Source: Plenodomus lindquistii (Eukaryota > Ascomycota > Dothideomycetes > Pleosporales > Leptosphaeriaceae). Taken from it: 64,000 bases of DNA. The notes beneath the pieces are model-generated. The model was not told the origin of the DNA and searched no databases. It saw only the letters and a list, made by a program, of their open reading frames with translations. This document shows positions 1-10,326 of the stretch, one piece after another; within the stretch, counting starts at the first letter, position 1; each line of letters opens with the position of its first letter. Both the position numbers and the translations under genes were made by a program. The DNA lies in assembly GCA_025504975.1 (NCBI GenBank), contig JANUWI010000012.1, positions 620,001-684,000 of the forward strand, given 5' to 3'.

Positions 1-2013
1 ATTTGCTGCTCACGTAAACCAATATCGGGAAGATGCAGTGGGCGACGGGCCACCAGTCGAACAGTCTCTTGTCGGTGCTTTCCAGGGCAGTAAGAATACT
101 TGGGATACTGTAGGCCATTGTCAGGCATGGTAGTAGAGCTTTTGCTGCCCCGAGATCTGTCATGAATTGTGGAGTGTAGTAGTGTACGGCGTGCTGGCTT
201 GATATTACGTGTAAACACAGATAGACCGGTAAAGTCTTCTCCCATCCCCAGTGGTTGGAGGCAAGAATCCATGGAAGAGAGCTAGAGTAAAGTTAGCCAG
301 TGAAAAATTCAAAACAGGTAGAATACCAAGTACCTGCTCATTGGTGACACTAGCAACGACGCCTTGTAAGACTCGACAACCCAAATTCCGCTAATCGATA
401 CTGCCATCACAGAAACGTACAGCTGGAATATTTCAGAGAATCCAAGAAGGCTGTTGCTCGAAGCTGGGAGGAACCTGTGAGCCAACAATGGAAAGCACGC
501 AGCGAGTATCAAGAGGCCTATCCACGAAATTGTGGCCAAGGGGGACCGTGGATTCGGTTTCGCCCGCATAGCTTCTGAAAATGGACATATTCCTGCCTTG
601 GGCGGCGGTAGATGTTCCATGCAGCGAGCTGGCGTGAAAGAGGAAGCCAGCTGAGGTAAGAAAGCCACCACGAACGGAAGTCGAGGAATGACGTGCAGGG
701 CCAAGAATCCCATGACTGGGTTGTCCAGGGACTCCATCCGCTGCACCAGATTGGCGTCCTCTCGCAACGCTGTCGTCCTCACAAACCTCTGCTTCTGGAA
801 CTCGGTCAATGCTTGGTCGACACGGACTGCATCGTGTAGAGCGACGTCTTCTCGGAGTTTCCACAACATGTCCGCCACCAGAGCGCTCTCCTCCACAGCC
901 GAGTTTGCTCCTTGGCCAGCTACGGGGTGCAGTTTCCGGAAGGTGTCCCCGATGAGGAGAATGTTCTTGTAGAAGCACTTTTCCAGAACGAATTCCTGCA
1001 ATGGGATAACGGCAGAATAGGCAGATTTCTTGTACAGCCCCCCCAGAGTTAGACCGTGCCCTATCTGATCGTCTGCGTACTTGTCCAACAGAGCCTGCTT
1101 CTTGTTAGGGGAGAGCTTGGGCACGATTCCCTTGATTGGCTTCTCGTTCTTGGCACATAGCCACCAGTAGAACTCCCCAGAGCCTTCGATGCCCTCCTGG
1201 AAAAAGTAGGACCGTAGATGGTTGTACACTCGCGCAGATCCGCCTCGGGGCAGCCCTGGATCGTGGGCAATGCCAATCACAGCCGTGTACAGGGACACGA
1301 TGCCTAGATGATATGGTTAGGATATTTTCAAGACCAATGTGACAGGTCTCGGTCTGTTTACCCGTCTTATCCCGTTCGGAAATATAGCCGGGCTTCTCCA
1401 TATCGGCAATACGCCAAACCTCACTCCTCACGCTACTCCTAACACCATCTGCACCAATGACTAAATCTGCAGTGTATACTGAGCCGTCTTTGGTCTCTAC
1501 CTGTGCCCTTCCTCCAGGTTGGCCGAGACTGATCCTGGTGACTTCTTTCTGTAGGTGGATGTTCGACTTTTGCTTGATCTTGTCAAACAGGATGCGGAGA
1601 CAATCGTGACGCGACAGGAAGTGGATTTTGTAGCCAAAGCTATGGGTGATGGCAAAAAGGATTAGCAGATTGCTTCGAGTATGAGTAAAGACTTAGCGAT
1701 GGGCAACTGTTACATACAGCTTCTCCAGCCACTCTCCCATGTGCGGATTGAAGATGACAGTTTGTCCCTTTGGAGAAAGCGCGAGGCCCGCATTCACGGG
1801 AGACGCATACTCGCACATAGAATCCCAAACACCGATCTGATCTAGTATGCGCGCCCCGTTGGGAGTGAATCCCACTCCTGCTCCCAGTTTAGGGGCGACG
1901 TCTGGATGCTTCTCAAGCATTTCGTATTCGAACCCATACGACTCGAGCATTATTGCCAAGGTCAGCCCTGCGACCCCTCCACCCACGATCAGCACCTTGA
2001 AAGGAGGTGCCAT
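1..2013 (-). CDS. FAD-dependent monooxygenase (PaxM/salicylate-hydroxylase type) with C-terminal membrane domain, partial
   Basis: Seen: ATG at 2013; exons 2013-1718, 1639-1362, 1303-334 and 281-1, joined by introns of 78, 58 and 52 nt with GT..AG ends and matching phases. The gene runs off the left edge after about 608 residues. An N-terminal GGGVAG dinucleotide-binding loop lies at residues 11-16, GADG at 161-164, and the second FAD motif (IGD, then GQGANSAVEE) near 309-325. This order is that of class A flavoprotein monooxygenases, which hydroxylate or epoxidise using FAD and NAD(P)H. Known: PaxM-like members epoxidise prenyl chains in fungal meroterpenoid and indole-diterpene pathways. 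Odd: from about residue 430 there are hydrophobic segments (one starting ATISWIGLLIL, another IFQLYVSVMAVSISGIWVV, more in the last exon), so this is a flavoenzyme fused to a multi-pass membrane region. Inferred: a membrane-bound secondary-metabolite enzyme whose cluster partners lie outside the window. The substrate is unknown. Confidence 0.88.
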
Positions 2014-2429
2014 GATTTCTGCGGTTTTTGCCTATGCTGCGTAGGAATGAGGATTTGAGACTTTTCGTAAACTAGCAATATTAGCTCATAATATTTTAGA
2101 TATCTCAGTGAGCTAATAAAGGATGCAGTGTGTCAAGCACCTTTTAGCGATGTGTACTGAGATAAAGTGTCCGGAGCTACAGTAGTCTCGTAACGAACTG
2201 CCTAAAATTTTAATAGTGCCCCCTGGCTAGCTCGCCTTCTCCAGATATAAAGCGAGCGGCTGAGAATCTTCGTGGTTGAGGAATCGGGCCACATGGAATT
2301 CTTTGTTATTGGATTTCCGGGGTTTAGAATGTCGCGTGACTAGCATCACACTTCCTTTTCCTTTCCAAAACACGTGAAATGCTTTGGCGTTCCAGCCATC
2401 CTTGGACATCAAACCGTCCGATGGATCAA
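2014..2429. other. intergenic, upstream of the FAD monooxygenase
   Basis: Relatively AT-rich DNA containing the presumed promoter of the minus-strand monooxygenase. No coding region, tRNA or repeat is visible. Confidence 0.5.
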
Positions 2430-3160
2430 AACAAGCGCGTGTGCAATATTTTTCGTTCAGAGTGCTGAAACCTGCAACGCTCGCTCATACATCTGCTCAG
2501 CTTTCAGCAGCTTCTCTTGGTTCGTGTATAGATTTCCAAGGTCGCCAACAATCTCTATTGTTGATTTATGCTTTTGTTATAATACTTTCTCTTTTCCTCT
2601 GAGTGCTTGCTTGTACATAGATTCTGCCTCTGCTAGCTTGCCTAGTTTAAGGTAAACGATACCCAAGTTGCCAATAGTCTGCGATGTTAAAGGGTGGTAA
2701 AGGCCCAATGTAGCCTCCTTCCCTCGCAATGCCGACTTAGGATACGATCCGCTTCCTCTAGCCTGTCTTAGTTCTTTCAAAGGATACCCAAAAATTTGTA
2801 TGCCAGTAATGCTTGACTCGTACTTAAGAACCGGAATGTCTCATCCATCCCTTGCAATACTTGCTTGAACAAATGTTCTGCATCGCCTAGCTTGCTCTTT
2901 TTTTTTTAAAAAAACAACATGCCTAGATGATTAGCTATCTGTAATACTAGTTCATACTGCGTGCTAGCATCTCACTCAACCCCTTAGCCGCTCCCCTGAT
3001 CATACACTCCGTCAACTTGTCTTAGACCATGTAAACCATGCCCAGAGAACCCATCGTCTTCAAAGCCAGTATGTCTCATAATCCCATTGCCTCCTTACAC
3101 CTTTTTAACGCCCATTTGCGTATTAATACTACTTCTGCTAGTTTACTTTAATCCACACAA
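2430..3160 (-). pseudogene. decayed TPR (kinesin-light-chain-like) gene relic
   Basis: On the minus strand two tetratricopeptide units are readable. One contains IGNLGIVYLKLGKLAEAESM and is followed, after an in-frame TAA, by GDLGNLYTNQEKLLKAEQMY in the same frame. Further upstream (about 3010-3100) another degenerate unit reads LKTMGSLGMVYMV followed by a stop. These match the repeated TPR units of fungal NB-ARC/NACHT-TPR and kinesin-light-chain-like proteins (family knowledge). Stops and frame changes prevent any continuous reading frame, and no NB-ARC or effector domain is visible. The surroundings are AT-rich, which would fit decay or RIP-like mutation, but I did not measure that. Inferred: a dead fragment of an STAND/NLR-like TPR gene. 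Confidence 0.7.
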
Positions 3161-4374
3161 AGCCGTCCAACGCAACTCATTGCTACGACCATTGACTATG
3201 GTAATCTTTCCTAGCTCTTTCGCAGTCGAGCTTGAACCGCTCAGAGCGTTGTAGATCCCAATCTAGCTCATAGTGAAACAAACATGAAAAACATATCTGG
3301 GCGTGAGGAAAAACGCGACGCTGTATGTGGTAGCTAAGTCGTCTTGAGATGATTGGCATAGAACAGCCTACCCAACAACAACTACTGCCGCGGTTCAAAC
3401 TCCGATGCAAACTGCTTAGCCTAGTGGTGCTGCGCCTGTTCATGCACTAGTATATGTGTCGCATAATCTGCTACATCTTAAAGCACTTCAACAAATGAGT
3501 ACCTATAGGCAGCAGTCGCATCGCCTGACTAAATGCCAGCTCGCTAGTTGCCAATTGCCTAATTTATCTGGATAGCATGTTCTTCTTTACTGTAGAAGTA
3601 TCGCATGCTGGTGCGAACAACTGTTGGTGTGTGCTGGGGTCTAGGAGCGCAAGGGTCGTGGTGTTCTCGTCAAGAGCGGATACTTCTCGATGTGGAAGGG
3701 GGGAGGGGAGGTGAAGGTAAAGTCGCGCTGTAGAAGGAGTGCAGCCAGTGATGGTAATATCACGGCATGTCTTACCTGTTTATATAGACAGTGTTGAAGA
3801 TAAGTGAGAGTGTATGAGGTCGAATTCTCATTCTCACAATTGGCCTTGAGATTGCGTTCAGCAATCAACAATTGGGTCTGAGCTGTGGATGGCACTACGA
3901 GAGGTGAGTTCGTGAGAAGAAAATGAAACCTCAGAATCAGAGGGCTGTTTCGAATTGCGAGGCTGTTTCGTGGAGCCAATGGTTTGGCAATTTTGGTGGT
4001 CACATGGATATCAGCTAGATTTGCTCAAGGTCAGGACAATGCGACCGCACGCAAGTTGATTTCCGCGCCGTGGCAAAATTTGAAAATAGTACTTTTTAAC
4101 TAGCTAAATGCTGATACTGACAGCTGCTCGCTGACATGGTTTGAGTCATCTGTGACATGGATAGTCTATGAAGCGCATAATTTCCCCAAGACGAGGACCA
4201 TTCTCCTAGAAGACACTGCCCATGCGTTTTATTGTACCACTCTTACGGAATGAGCTCCCATGCCTACCCTCCACACTGCGCTCGTTTGATCTTTCTCGAC
4301 CATCGCACATTGCAGCGCAGACGGAATCCACAAGATCGATCATCCGGTCCAGTCCCCTGATCCTGAGTTGATTC
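3161..4374. other. intergenic, no gene recognised
   Basis: Short open frames occur (for example about 3641-4003, minus), but their translations are compositionally arbitrary and show no family resemblance. Part of this may be further remains of the TPR relic. It also carries the 3' flank of the 2EXR gene. Confidence 0.4.
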
Positions 4375-6123
4375 TCAATGGCCAAGCCTGACATGGTATG
4401 ACAAATTCTGGCAATGATGCATCATAGACCGATAACGTTCAGATGACGGCTTGCGTCTGAAACGTTTCCGCTCTTGGTCGCAGAACTTTCGAAGAAGAGC
4501 GCATCTTCCCTCAGTATATATACGTAGTTCTTCGCTTGTCATATCTTCAAGGTGGAAGCTAATCACAGATGGTGTGGTTGGAGTCGATGTGCAAGCCTCG
4601 ATGACTGTGCCCTCGCCGTTAATCCAAATGTCGGGAAGAAGCATGTATTCCGTGGAGCTTGCGCTCGATCTTTGCTGCACAACGTCGGAAAGAAGCAGGA
4701 GAATGTGTTTCTGGAGCGTCGCGAGGGCAAATATTGCTGTCGTTTTCCGGCTTCTGGTAGCCCAGGGACATTCGAGGGTTATTTCTACAGTTGACCTATT
4801 GATAGGGTTCATTCGACCAAACAGTTCCATTGCGGGCTTCAGATTGATCCGCAGCTGTGACAGCGTAGCAAAGGAGTCAAGGACGAATTCGAGATGGACT
4901 GTGATCTTGCCGCCATTGTTTTCCTCTGGGTTCAGCACCAGGGTCTCGATTGTGAATAAGGAATCCTGCCCTCCGATTAAGCCTTTCAATGAGCTAAAAT
5001 TATCAGAATCCATTCTGGTCTTGGAGCTCTTGACCTTGACGATTATGTCATGAACGAAAAAGTCGGATATCCCGGGGTTCAAGCCGTTTCGCAAGCGCTG
5101 ATTGACTTGCAGTACGCCTAGCTGCAAGCCTCTGAGTTTTCGTTCCCCCAAATCCAGAACCATTGGCTCGAGTCCCGAGAAGACGATGCTGCTGATATGT
5201 TCCAGTATGTGGTCAGGCAGACTGTCCAGCTTCGGTTTAGGCTCAGGCTCAGAAACCCGCGTAAGAATGCGGCCATTTTCTGATGTGAAATTCCAATCAG
5301 TGATATGCGCTGACTCCATTCCTCCAATCGCGACCTGCACGGTCCCAGAGAGCGGGGAGAAATCCATGTAACCCAGGAGGCGTGAAAAGGTATTGTATCG
5401 CTTCAGTTTCAGCTGATCATCAACACAAAGTGCTATCAGTGTGTTATTTAATAGCTCAGCATGCTCAGCTACCAACGACCCAGTAAAAGTTTTGTGATCG
5501 ACGTGATACTTGGCCGATAGCCGACCACTATTCCCGAACTTGATCACGCTTCCCAGAGTCGGGCGCGACCAGATATGACGTGCTAGCGGTAGGAGATCGA
5601 TGGAAATAAGGTTGAGGTACTGCGAAGAACACATTGTGTCCATGTCGATGACAACTCCCCGAAGCAACTCAGCCTGTGAGCCGAGTCCTGACAGCCACGC
5701 ATCTGCGTATGAAGAAGAGAGATAGCTATACGAGAAATTTCTATTACACGAGCGGTGAGCCCGTGCAAACATGAAGAAGTTCTGTCCATAGAGGACTCCG
5801 ACAGCCTCATGATAGACTTGACGACACGCAAGCAAGACGGCAACATGATGGTGGAAACCATGACGGAATTCCCTTGCATTGCAGATGTCTTGCTCGTAGT
5901 TGCGATAAAAGGCTTCTAAGTCATTTTCGTGATCTGCTTGGCTAGTTGTCGGGTGCCTGTGAGGCTTTTTATCGTGATATGCCGCAGAGTTGTGTAGCAA
6001 CACATGCCCATCGCGCTTAAACATGATTTCGTAGATCATGTTGCGTATTTCCGCCGGCAGCGTAGTAAGGAAAGATGGTTCGCCAGGGTCAGCGGGAGCC
6101 GACAGCGTCTTCTGGATCCGCAT
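4375..6123 (-). CDS. 2EXR/F-box-like domain protein (copy 1)
   Basis: Single-exon gene of 582 codons. The first ATG in the frame is at 6123. The frame stays open to about 6273 but has no other ATG. The paralogue at 6706-7458 starts at the equivalent residue (MMIRKTASVPVDPDEPSF against MRIQKTLSAPADPGEPSF), which supports this choice. The N-terminus holds the 2EXR/F-box-like signature: FLTTLPAEIRNMIYEIMF, then VLLACRQVYHEAVGVLYGQN and FFMFARAH. Proteins of this type are very abundant in Pezizomycotina and mostly uncharacterised; F-box resemblance suggests, but does not prove, an adaptor role. The remaining roughly 350 residues have no recognised domain. The gene lies head-to-tail with a shorter paralogue upstream, so it probably arose by local tandem duplication. 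Confidence 0.85.
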   Translation of the reverse strand: MRIQKTLSAPADPGEPSFLTTLPAEIRNMIYEIMFKRDGHVLLHNSAAYHDKKPHRHPTTSQADHENDLEAFYRNYEQDICNAREFRHGFHHHVAVLLACRQVYHEAVGVLYGQNFFMFARAHRSCNRNFSYSYLSSSYADAWLSGLGSQAELLRGVVIDMDTMCSSQYLNLISIDLLPLARHIWSRPTLGSVIKFGNSGRLSAKYHVDHKTFTGSLVAEHAELLNNTLIALCVDDQLKLKRYNTFSRLLGYMDFSPLSGTVQVAIGGMESAHITDWNFTSENGRILTRVSEPEPKPKLDSLPDHILEHISSIVFSGLEPMVLDLGERKLRGLQLGVLQVNQRLRNGLNPGISDFFVHDIIVKVKSSKTRMDSDNFSSLKGLIGGQDSLFTIETLVLNPEENNGGKITVHLEFVLDSFATLSQLRINLKPAMELFGRMNPINRSTVEITLECPWATRSRKTTAIFALATLQKHILLLLSDVVQQRSSASSTEYMLLPDIWINGEGTVIEACTSTPTTPSVISFHLEDMTSEELRIYTEGRCALLRKFCDQERKRFRRKPSSERYRSMMHHCQNLSYHVRLGH

Positions 6124-6705
6124 GATGTCGTCGAGCAAGCGCCTGAAGTTGTTAGTCCTAGCAAAATATGGCTGTCGCTCAAGACATTGAGCGCGTCGAG
6201 TGTTCGCGATATGCGTACCTTGGTTCTGTTGCTGAGTCAAGCGTGAGCGCTGGCGATGGAGAAGAGCGCGCAAGGTCGCGTTGTACCGGTGGATGTTTTT
6301 TGTTGTGAGGAGTGTTTATGGGTGAGAGCTGTGAGTGGAAGGGGCCCATAGCTCGTGCCAAGCGCGAAGTCGCGCTAGCGTGGACAAAGTGAAGGTGAAG
6401 GTGAAGGCGACGACGCGATCATTGGAACTGGATTGCGCCCCGCAGAAGCATCAGCTCGCTGGCTACATAATGCAGGTATGCCCCCAACAAATTCGTGCCC
6501 TCAACTTTCCGGGTGCGCAATGAAAATTGGGATTCGCCTCTTCGAACTCGGATTGCACGTTGTGCGTGTAATCTGTCTTAAAGGTCAGTAAACCTATATA
6601 CGGATATCCTACACTCTCACCTTTACCTTTAAGCTCTTGTTCACCCAAAGAAGGGCCATGTATGAGTGTACAAGATCTCAACGTAGCAACGTCACTGCAG
6701 CTTGC
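6124..6705. other. intergenic between the tandem 2EXR paralogues
   Basis: Presumed promoter of copy 1 and 3' flank of copy 2. A possible 5'UTR intron (GTACGC near 6218 to CTAG near 6158, minus strand) is visible, but splicing it would break the coding frame, so it is not used. No continuation of the paralogous C-terminal domain of copy 2 was found here. Confidence 0.4.
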
Positions 6706-7458
6706 TCATGGTGACAAGAATGACGGGAAGTAAGTGCCCAGGGCATCGTCAACAGCTATGGCCAAAAGTCCATTATGGAGTACGTTTGAAAGGTAGTCTG
6801 GTGATCGCTGGTCATCTCCAGCAGAAACCGACAGAAGATGATCCGCTTCTGATGTCCTACCACTGTGTCCGAAAGTGATGACCTTCCGCATCTCTGGATT
6901 TGACCATATATGTTGTACTAGAGGCAGCAGACAATAGTCTATGACACTGTCGCGGCAGTTCCAGGGACACATGGTGTCCACGTCAATAACGATTTTCTTC
7001 AAGAGGTTGGCTTGGGAACCAATGTTTGACAACCACTTGCTTACATGCAGTAGTTGATCATACTTTTCGAAATCGATGTCGTGAAGCCCGCTGACACGAG
7101 AGAAGACGAACACGTTGAGCCCGTACAGGACACTGGCAGCCTCGTGGTATACTTGGCGACAGGTTAATAGAACGCCTAGTCCTTCGTGGAGCGTGTGGCG
7201 AAAATCTTGCCCATCGCGGAACATCTTGTCACAGAACCCAATATACTCGTCCATAGCTTGGTGATAATCCTGGGCATTGGTGTAATCGAGTCGCTTGGGC
7301 TCTTTGCTGAGAAGCGCAGCAGGTTGATGTAGTAGTATAGGATCATCCCGCTCGAACAAGGCCCTATAGATTGCATTGCGCGTTTCCGCCGGCAGCGTCT
7401 TGAGGAAAGAAGGTTCATCAGGGTCCACAGGCACCGATGCGGTCTTGCGAATCATCAT
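6706..7458 (-). CDS. 2EXR/F-box-like domain protein (copy 2, C-terminally short)
   Basis: Open frame of 250 codons, ATG at 7458 (a second ATG is the next codon). It aligns along its whole length with the first part of the neighbouring 4375-6123 gene: FLKTLPAETRNAIYRALF, VLLTCRQVYHEAASVLYG, then ANLLKKIVIDVDTMCPWNC and LLPLVQHIWSNPEMRKVITF. The order of blocks is the same and only moderate divergence is seen. It ends shortly after HNGLLAIAVDDALG, where copy 1 continues for several hundred residues. The copy therefore lost its C-terminal half or is an incipient pseudogene. No frameshifted remainder was recognised downstream. The function of the family is unknown; the retained region is the conserved 2EXR module. 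Confidence 0.75.
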   Translation of the reverse strand: MMIRKTASVPVDPDEPSFLKTLPAETRNAIYRALFERDDPILLHQPAALLSKEPKRLDYTNAQDYHQAMDEYIGFCDKMFRDGQDFRHTLHEGLGVLLTCRQVYHEAASVLYGLNVFVFSRVSGLHDIDFEKYDQLLHVSKWLSNIGSQANLLKKIVIDVDTMCPWNCRDSVIDYCLLPLVQHIWSNPEMRKVITFGHSGRTSEADHLLSVSAGDDQRSPDYLSNVLHNGLLAIAVDDALGTYFPSFLSP

Positions 7459-8705
7459 CGTTCCGGAAGGGAGTCTGGCCTCATTAGTGGTCGAAGGTTT
7501 GCGGGAGGGTCTAGTCGACTCACAGCCAGTGATTTAGTGCAATCCCAGAGCTTTGGCGTCAGTGGGTGAGGGAGGCAGCGGCTGCTCAGTGTGTGCGTGG
7601 AGTGTAGTCAGGTCTGGTAACAGGTGTGCTGAAGCTGCAAACCGAGGCCAGCGATACCAATGGCCGCTGAACGTCTGCACATGTATGAAGCTGAGGGCTC
7701 CAGGTACCAGTGTTGTTGCCAAGACTGACGTCGTGGTGGGGAGAGTGAGAGATCAGGAGCAGGTGCTGTTGACATGGAAGGAAGGCACCTCTGCGGTCAC
7801 CGTGACCATGCCATCGCCTATCATGCCGCCGACGTTCTGCCAGCACAGAGCATGTGTTTGTAGGAAGCCTTGACAACATAGGACAGGCCGGAAGTCTTGT
7901 ACAAGCTCAAGGTAATGACTGACTATCGACGAGCGTGCTATCCACTTATGTCAATGTCGGCGTCGCTTCCTTTTGGGCAAGCAACTTCATGAGAGGGATC
8001 TGGAGGCGTTGTAGGCAAGGTGCCTGGACCAGAGGGTATGCTGACACACCAATTGAAGATGTGATATTGGGTCTTGAGGCACTCCCACACAGTGAAGATT
8101 GGGGACAGAGCCATGATCAACAAGAAACCTCTCGTCAAGTGAGGGCATCGAGAAAAATGCCATGAGTGATGCTGCCCAGAACATTGTGTCGCGCCCAGCT
8201 GGCAGTCAAGCCCAAAGTTGACAGGTGCGTGACCATGCTGCTCGGGGATATTCGTTGGTGAAGGTTGGCATGACGCGGCGCGCAACGCACGCGCTGGAGA
8301 CGACGACGCCGATCCACCAACTACTATCTCAAGGCCAGCCCTCGACACCACGACCTCGTTCGCATGTGATGTGGCAATACGGGCTGCCCGTTGCATTGAT
8401 GGGCCGAGGTGCGGCTGCGCCACAGTGTGGCGTAACCCCCCGTCACAGCTCTGGGCGGGTGCAACCAACGTACTGACGTAGCGTTTAGCGCCCGCGACTC
8501 CAGCAGGTTGCTGGGTCGCGCATTCCATAAAAAGCCCTCTCTGCTGCTCTCGGCGCGCAAACTCAGACGATACCCCTCCTTCTCGCACACACCTCCGCTC
8601 ACAGACGCCCGACATTCAACGCCCGACCCGACCCTCCACGTCGCTCCCTACACAGAACCAAAGCCTACCCACGCCAGACACCCCGCGCGCACGCTATCCG
8701 CCAAC
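7459..8705. other. intergenic / promoter region of the spartin-like gene
   Basis: Long open frames exist on both strands (for example 7938-8615, minus) but encode low-information, Arg/Ser/Cys-rich translations and overlap one another. I treat them as chance frames. The last 150 bases are C-rich with little G (many CCC and ACC runs), as in fungal 5' leaders, ending in CCGCCAAC before the ATG at 8706. Confidence 0.5.
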
Positions 8706-10326
8706 ATGAGCGGCCGTGGCGACCCTCGATTGCTCTACACGATTGGAGGCATCAAGGCCTACCACATCCAGCAAGGCGAGGAGTCGTCTCTGACGCCCTC
8801 GGGCCCCCAGACGCTGTCGCTGTTGATGGTGCCCACCAGCTCGCCCTTCGCCGACCTCAGCACCACCCGAGCACAAAACGAAGCGCCCGAAGAAGACTTC
8901 TACCTCCACCTCAACCTGCCCCCAGAGCTTGACCTCCCGCTCCCGGCCACCACCCAGATCTACCACCAGCCACCGCGAAGCTACCTCATCCCCCGCTGGG
9001 ACTTGGGCCCGGAGAGCGGTGCCTTCACCCGGATCGAGTTCCCGCCAATTGGCAAGAGCTCAACCTCCGTCACCCAAGAAGACGTTGACACATTCGAGAC
9101 CATCTTGGCACAGTGCACCGCCTTCCTCGAGCGTGCGCAGGCGCCTCCGCATGAGAAGGGCAAAGGCAGCGTCAAGGCATACAATCCACAAGAGTTTGGC
9201 CCTGGCGAGGGCTACGTCAACAGCTCTGGCAAGGGCGGCGAGGTTGTCCTTGTGGACGAGGAGAATGGCAGCGTGGTGGGTGAGTTGGCTGGTGGAGCCA
9301 AGATCTACGAAGACCCCACGCTGCAGCAAGGTTCCAAGAGTGAGCATCCCCTCCCCCATTATATTCCTAGCGCGCGTCCAGTTCACTCATACTAACGCAG
9401 GCTCAGACCCCGTTGAGATTCTGGTATCACAAGACGGCAAGCGCATCGATGTACGACCCTTGGACGACGATTATCTCGAAATGGCCCGCCATCCTGCCTA
9501 CAAAGACTCTGGACTCGTGCAGAACGCTGCTGCTGCTTCCAGGCTGATCGTCACCGGCTCTAGCTACCTCAGTAATATGATGGTGTCCGGCGCAGAGAAC
9601 TTCATCAACAAGACAAAGCCCAACGAGAAGCCCATGGTCTTCCAGCCCGCTACCCACGATCGCGTCCGCAAGATCAACACCCTCACCACTGGCATTGCTG
9701 GCTACTCGGCCAAGACTGTGGGACAGCTCACAAAGTACGCACAGAACGCTGCAGCAGGACTGGCAGGCCACAAGAACAATACCCACAAGAGTCGGAACCC
9801 TGACGGCACCCCCAACGAGAACTACAAGCCTGGTCTGCTCAATAAGTCCCTTATTGCCTTCTCCACCGTCGCCGATGGTATCTCACATTCGGGCAAGACC
9901 ATTTTGACATCAGGTGGTGCTGCCGCCAGTGCAGCAGTTGGCCACAAGTACGGTCAGGAAGCTGGCAGCATCACCGGTAACCTGGCTGGTGGTGTCAAGA
10001 ACGTCGGCCTCGTCTACATCGACGTGACTGGCGTCAGCAGACGTGCTATCATCAAGTCTGTGGCCAAGGGCATGGTCGTTGGCAAAGTCAAGGACAAGAC
10101 CGGCAAAGAGCAAACCGTCATGGTCGGAGGCGGCGATGGCGGCTCCGTCCAGCCCAGCGATTTGAATCCTCAATACGGCGCGAACAATACTGGCGTCGGA
10201 CCGAACATTGACAATGCTGGCCCGGCTAGCCAAATCTCCTTCGGTGGACCGCCTCCTACATACCGCACCGGTGTTGGCGAGTCCATTGAGGGCCAGCCCG
10301 CTTACTACCCCCAGGAGAAGAGATGA
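8706..10326 (+). CDS. spartin-like senescence/plant dehydration-associated domain protein
   Basis: Two exons, 8706-9339 and 9401-10326, with a 61-nt intron (GTGAGC..CTAAC..GCAG, phase 1), giving 519 residues. The N-terminal part contains LLYTIGGIKAYHIQQGEE and hydrophilic linkers. The C-terminal half is the senescence domain (spartin-type, PF06911 family by recognition): LIVTGSSYLSNMMVSGAENF, a segment rich in Gly/Ala with TGIAGYSAKTVGQLTKYAQN, then AVGHKYGQEAGSITGNLAGG and VYIDVTGVSRRAI. Known: spartin family proteins act at lipid droplets and endosomal membranes in animals; fungal members are little studied. The start is preceded by a fungal-style CCAAC context. The Pro/Gly-rich tail (residues about 460-519) looks disordered. 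Family assignment is firm; the cellular role is inferred from homology. Confidence 0.9.

Noticed and set aside
6124..6273. Upstream extension of the first 2EXR gene
   Set aside because: The only candidate start is TTG. The paralogue and the first ATG both point to 6123.
7938..8615. 225-codon minus-strand frame upstream of the spartin-like gene
   Set aside because: It overlaps three other open frames and reads as Arg/Ser/Cys-rich noise; the region is better explained as promoter and leader.
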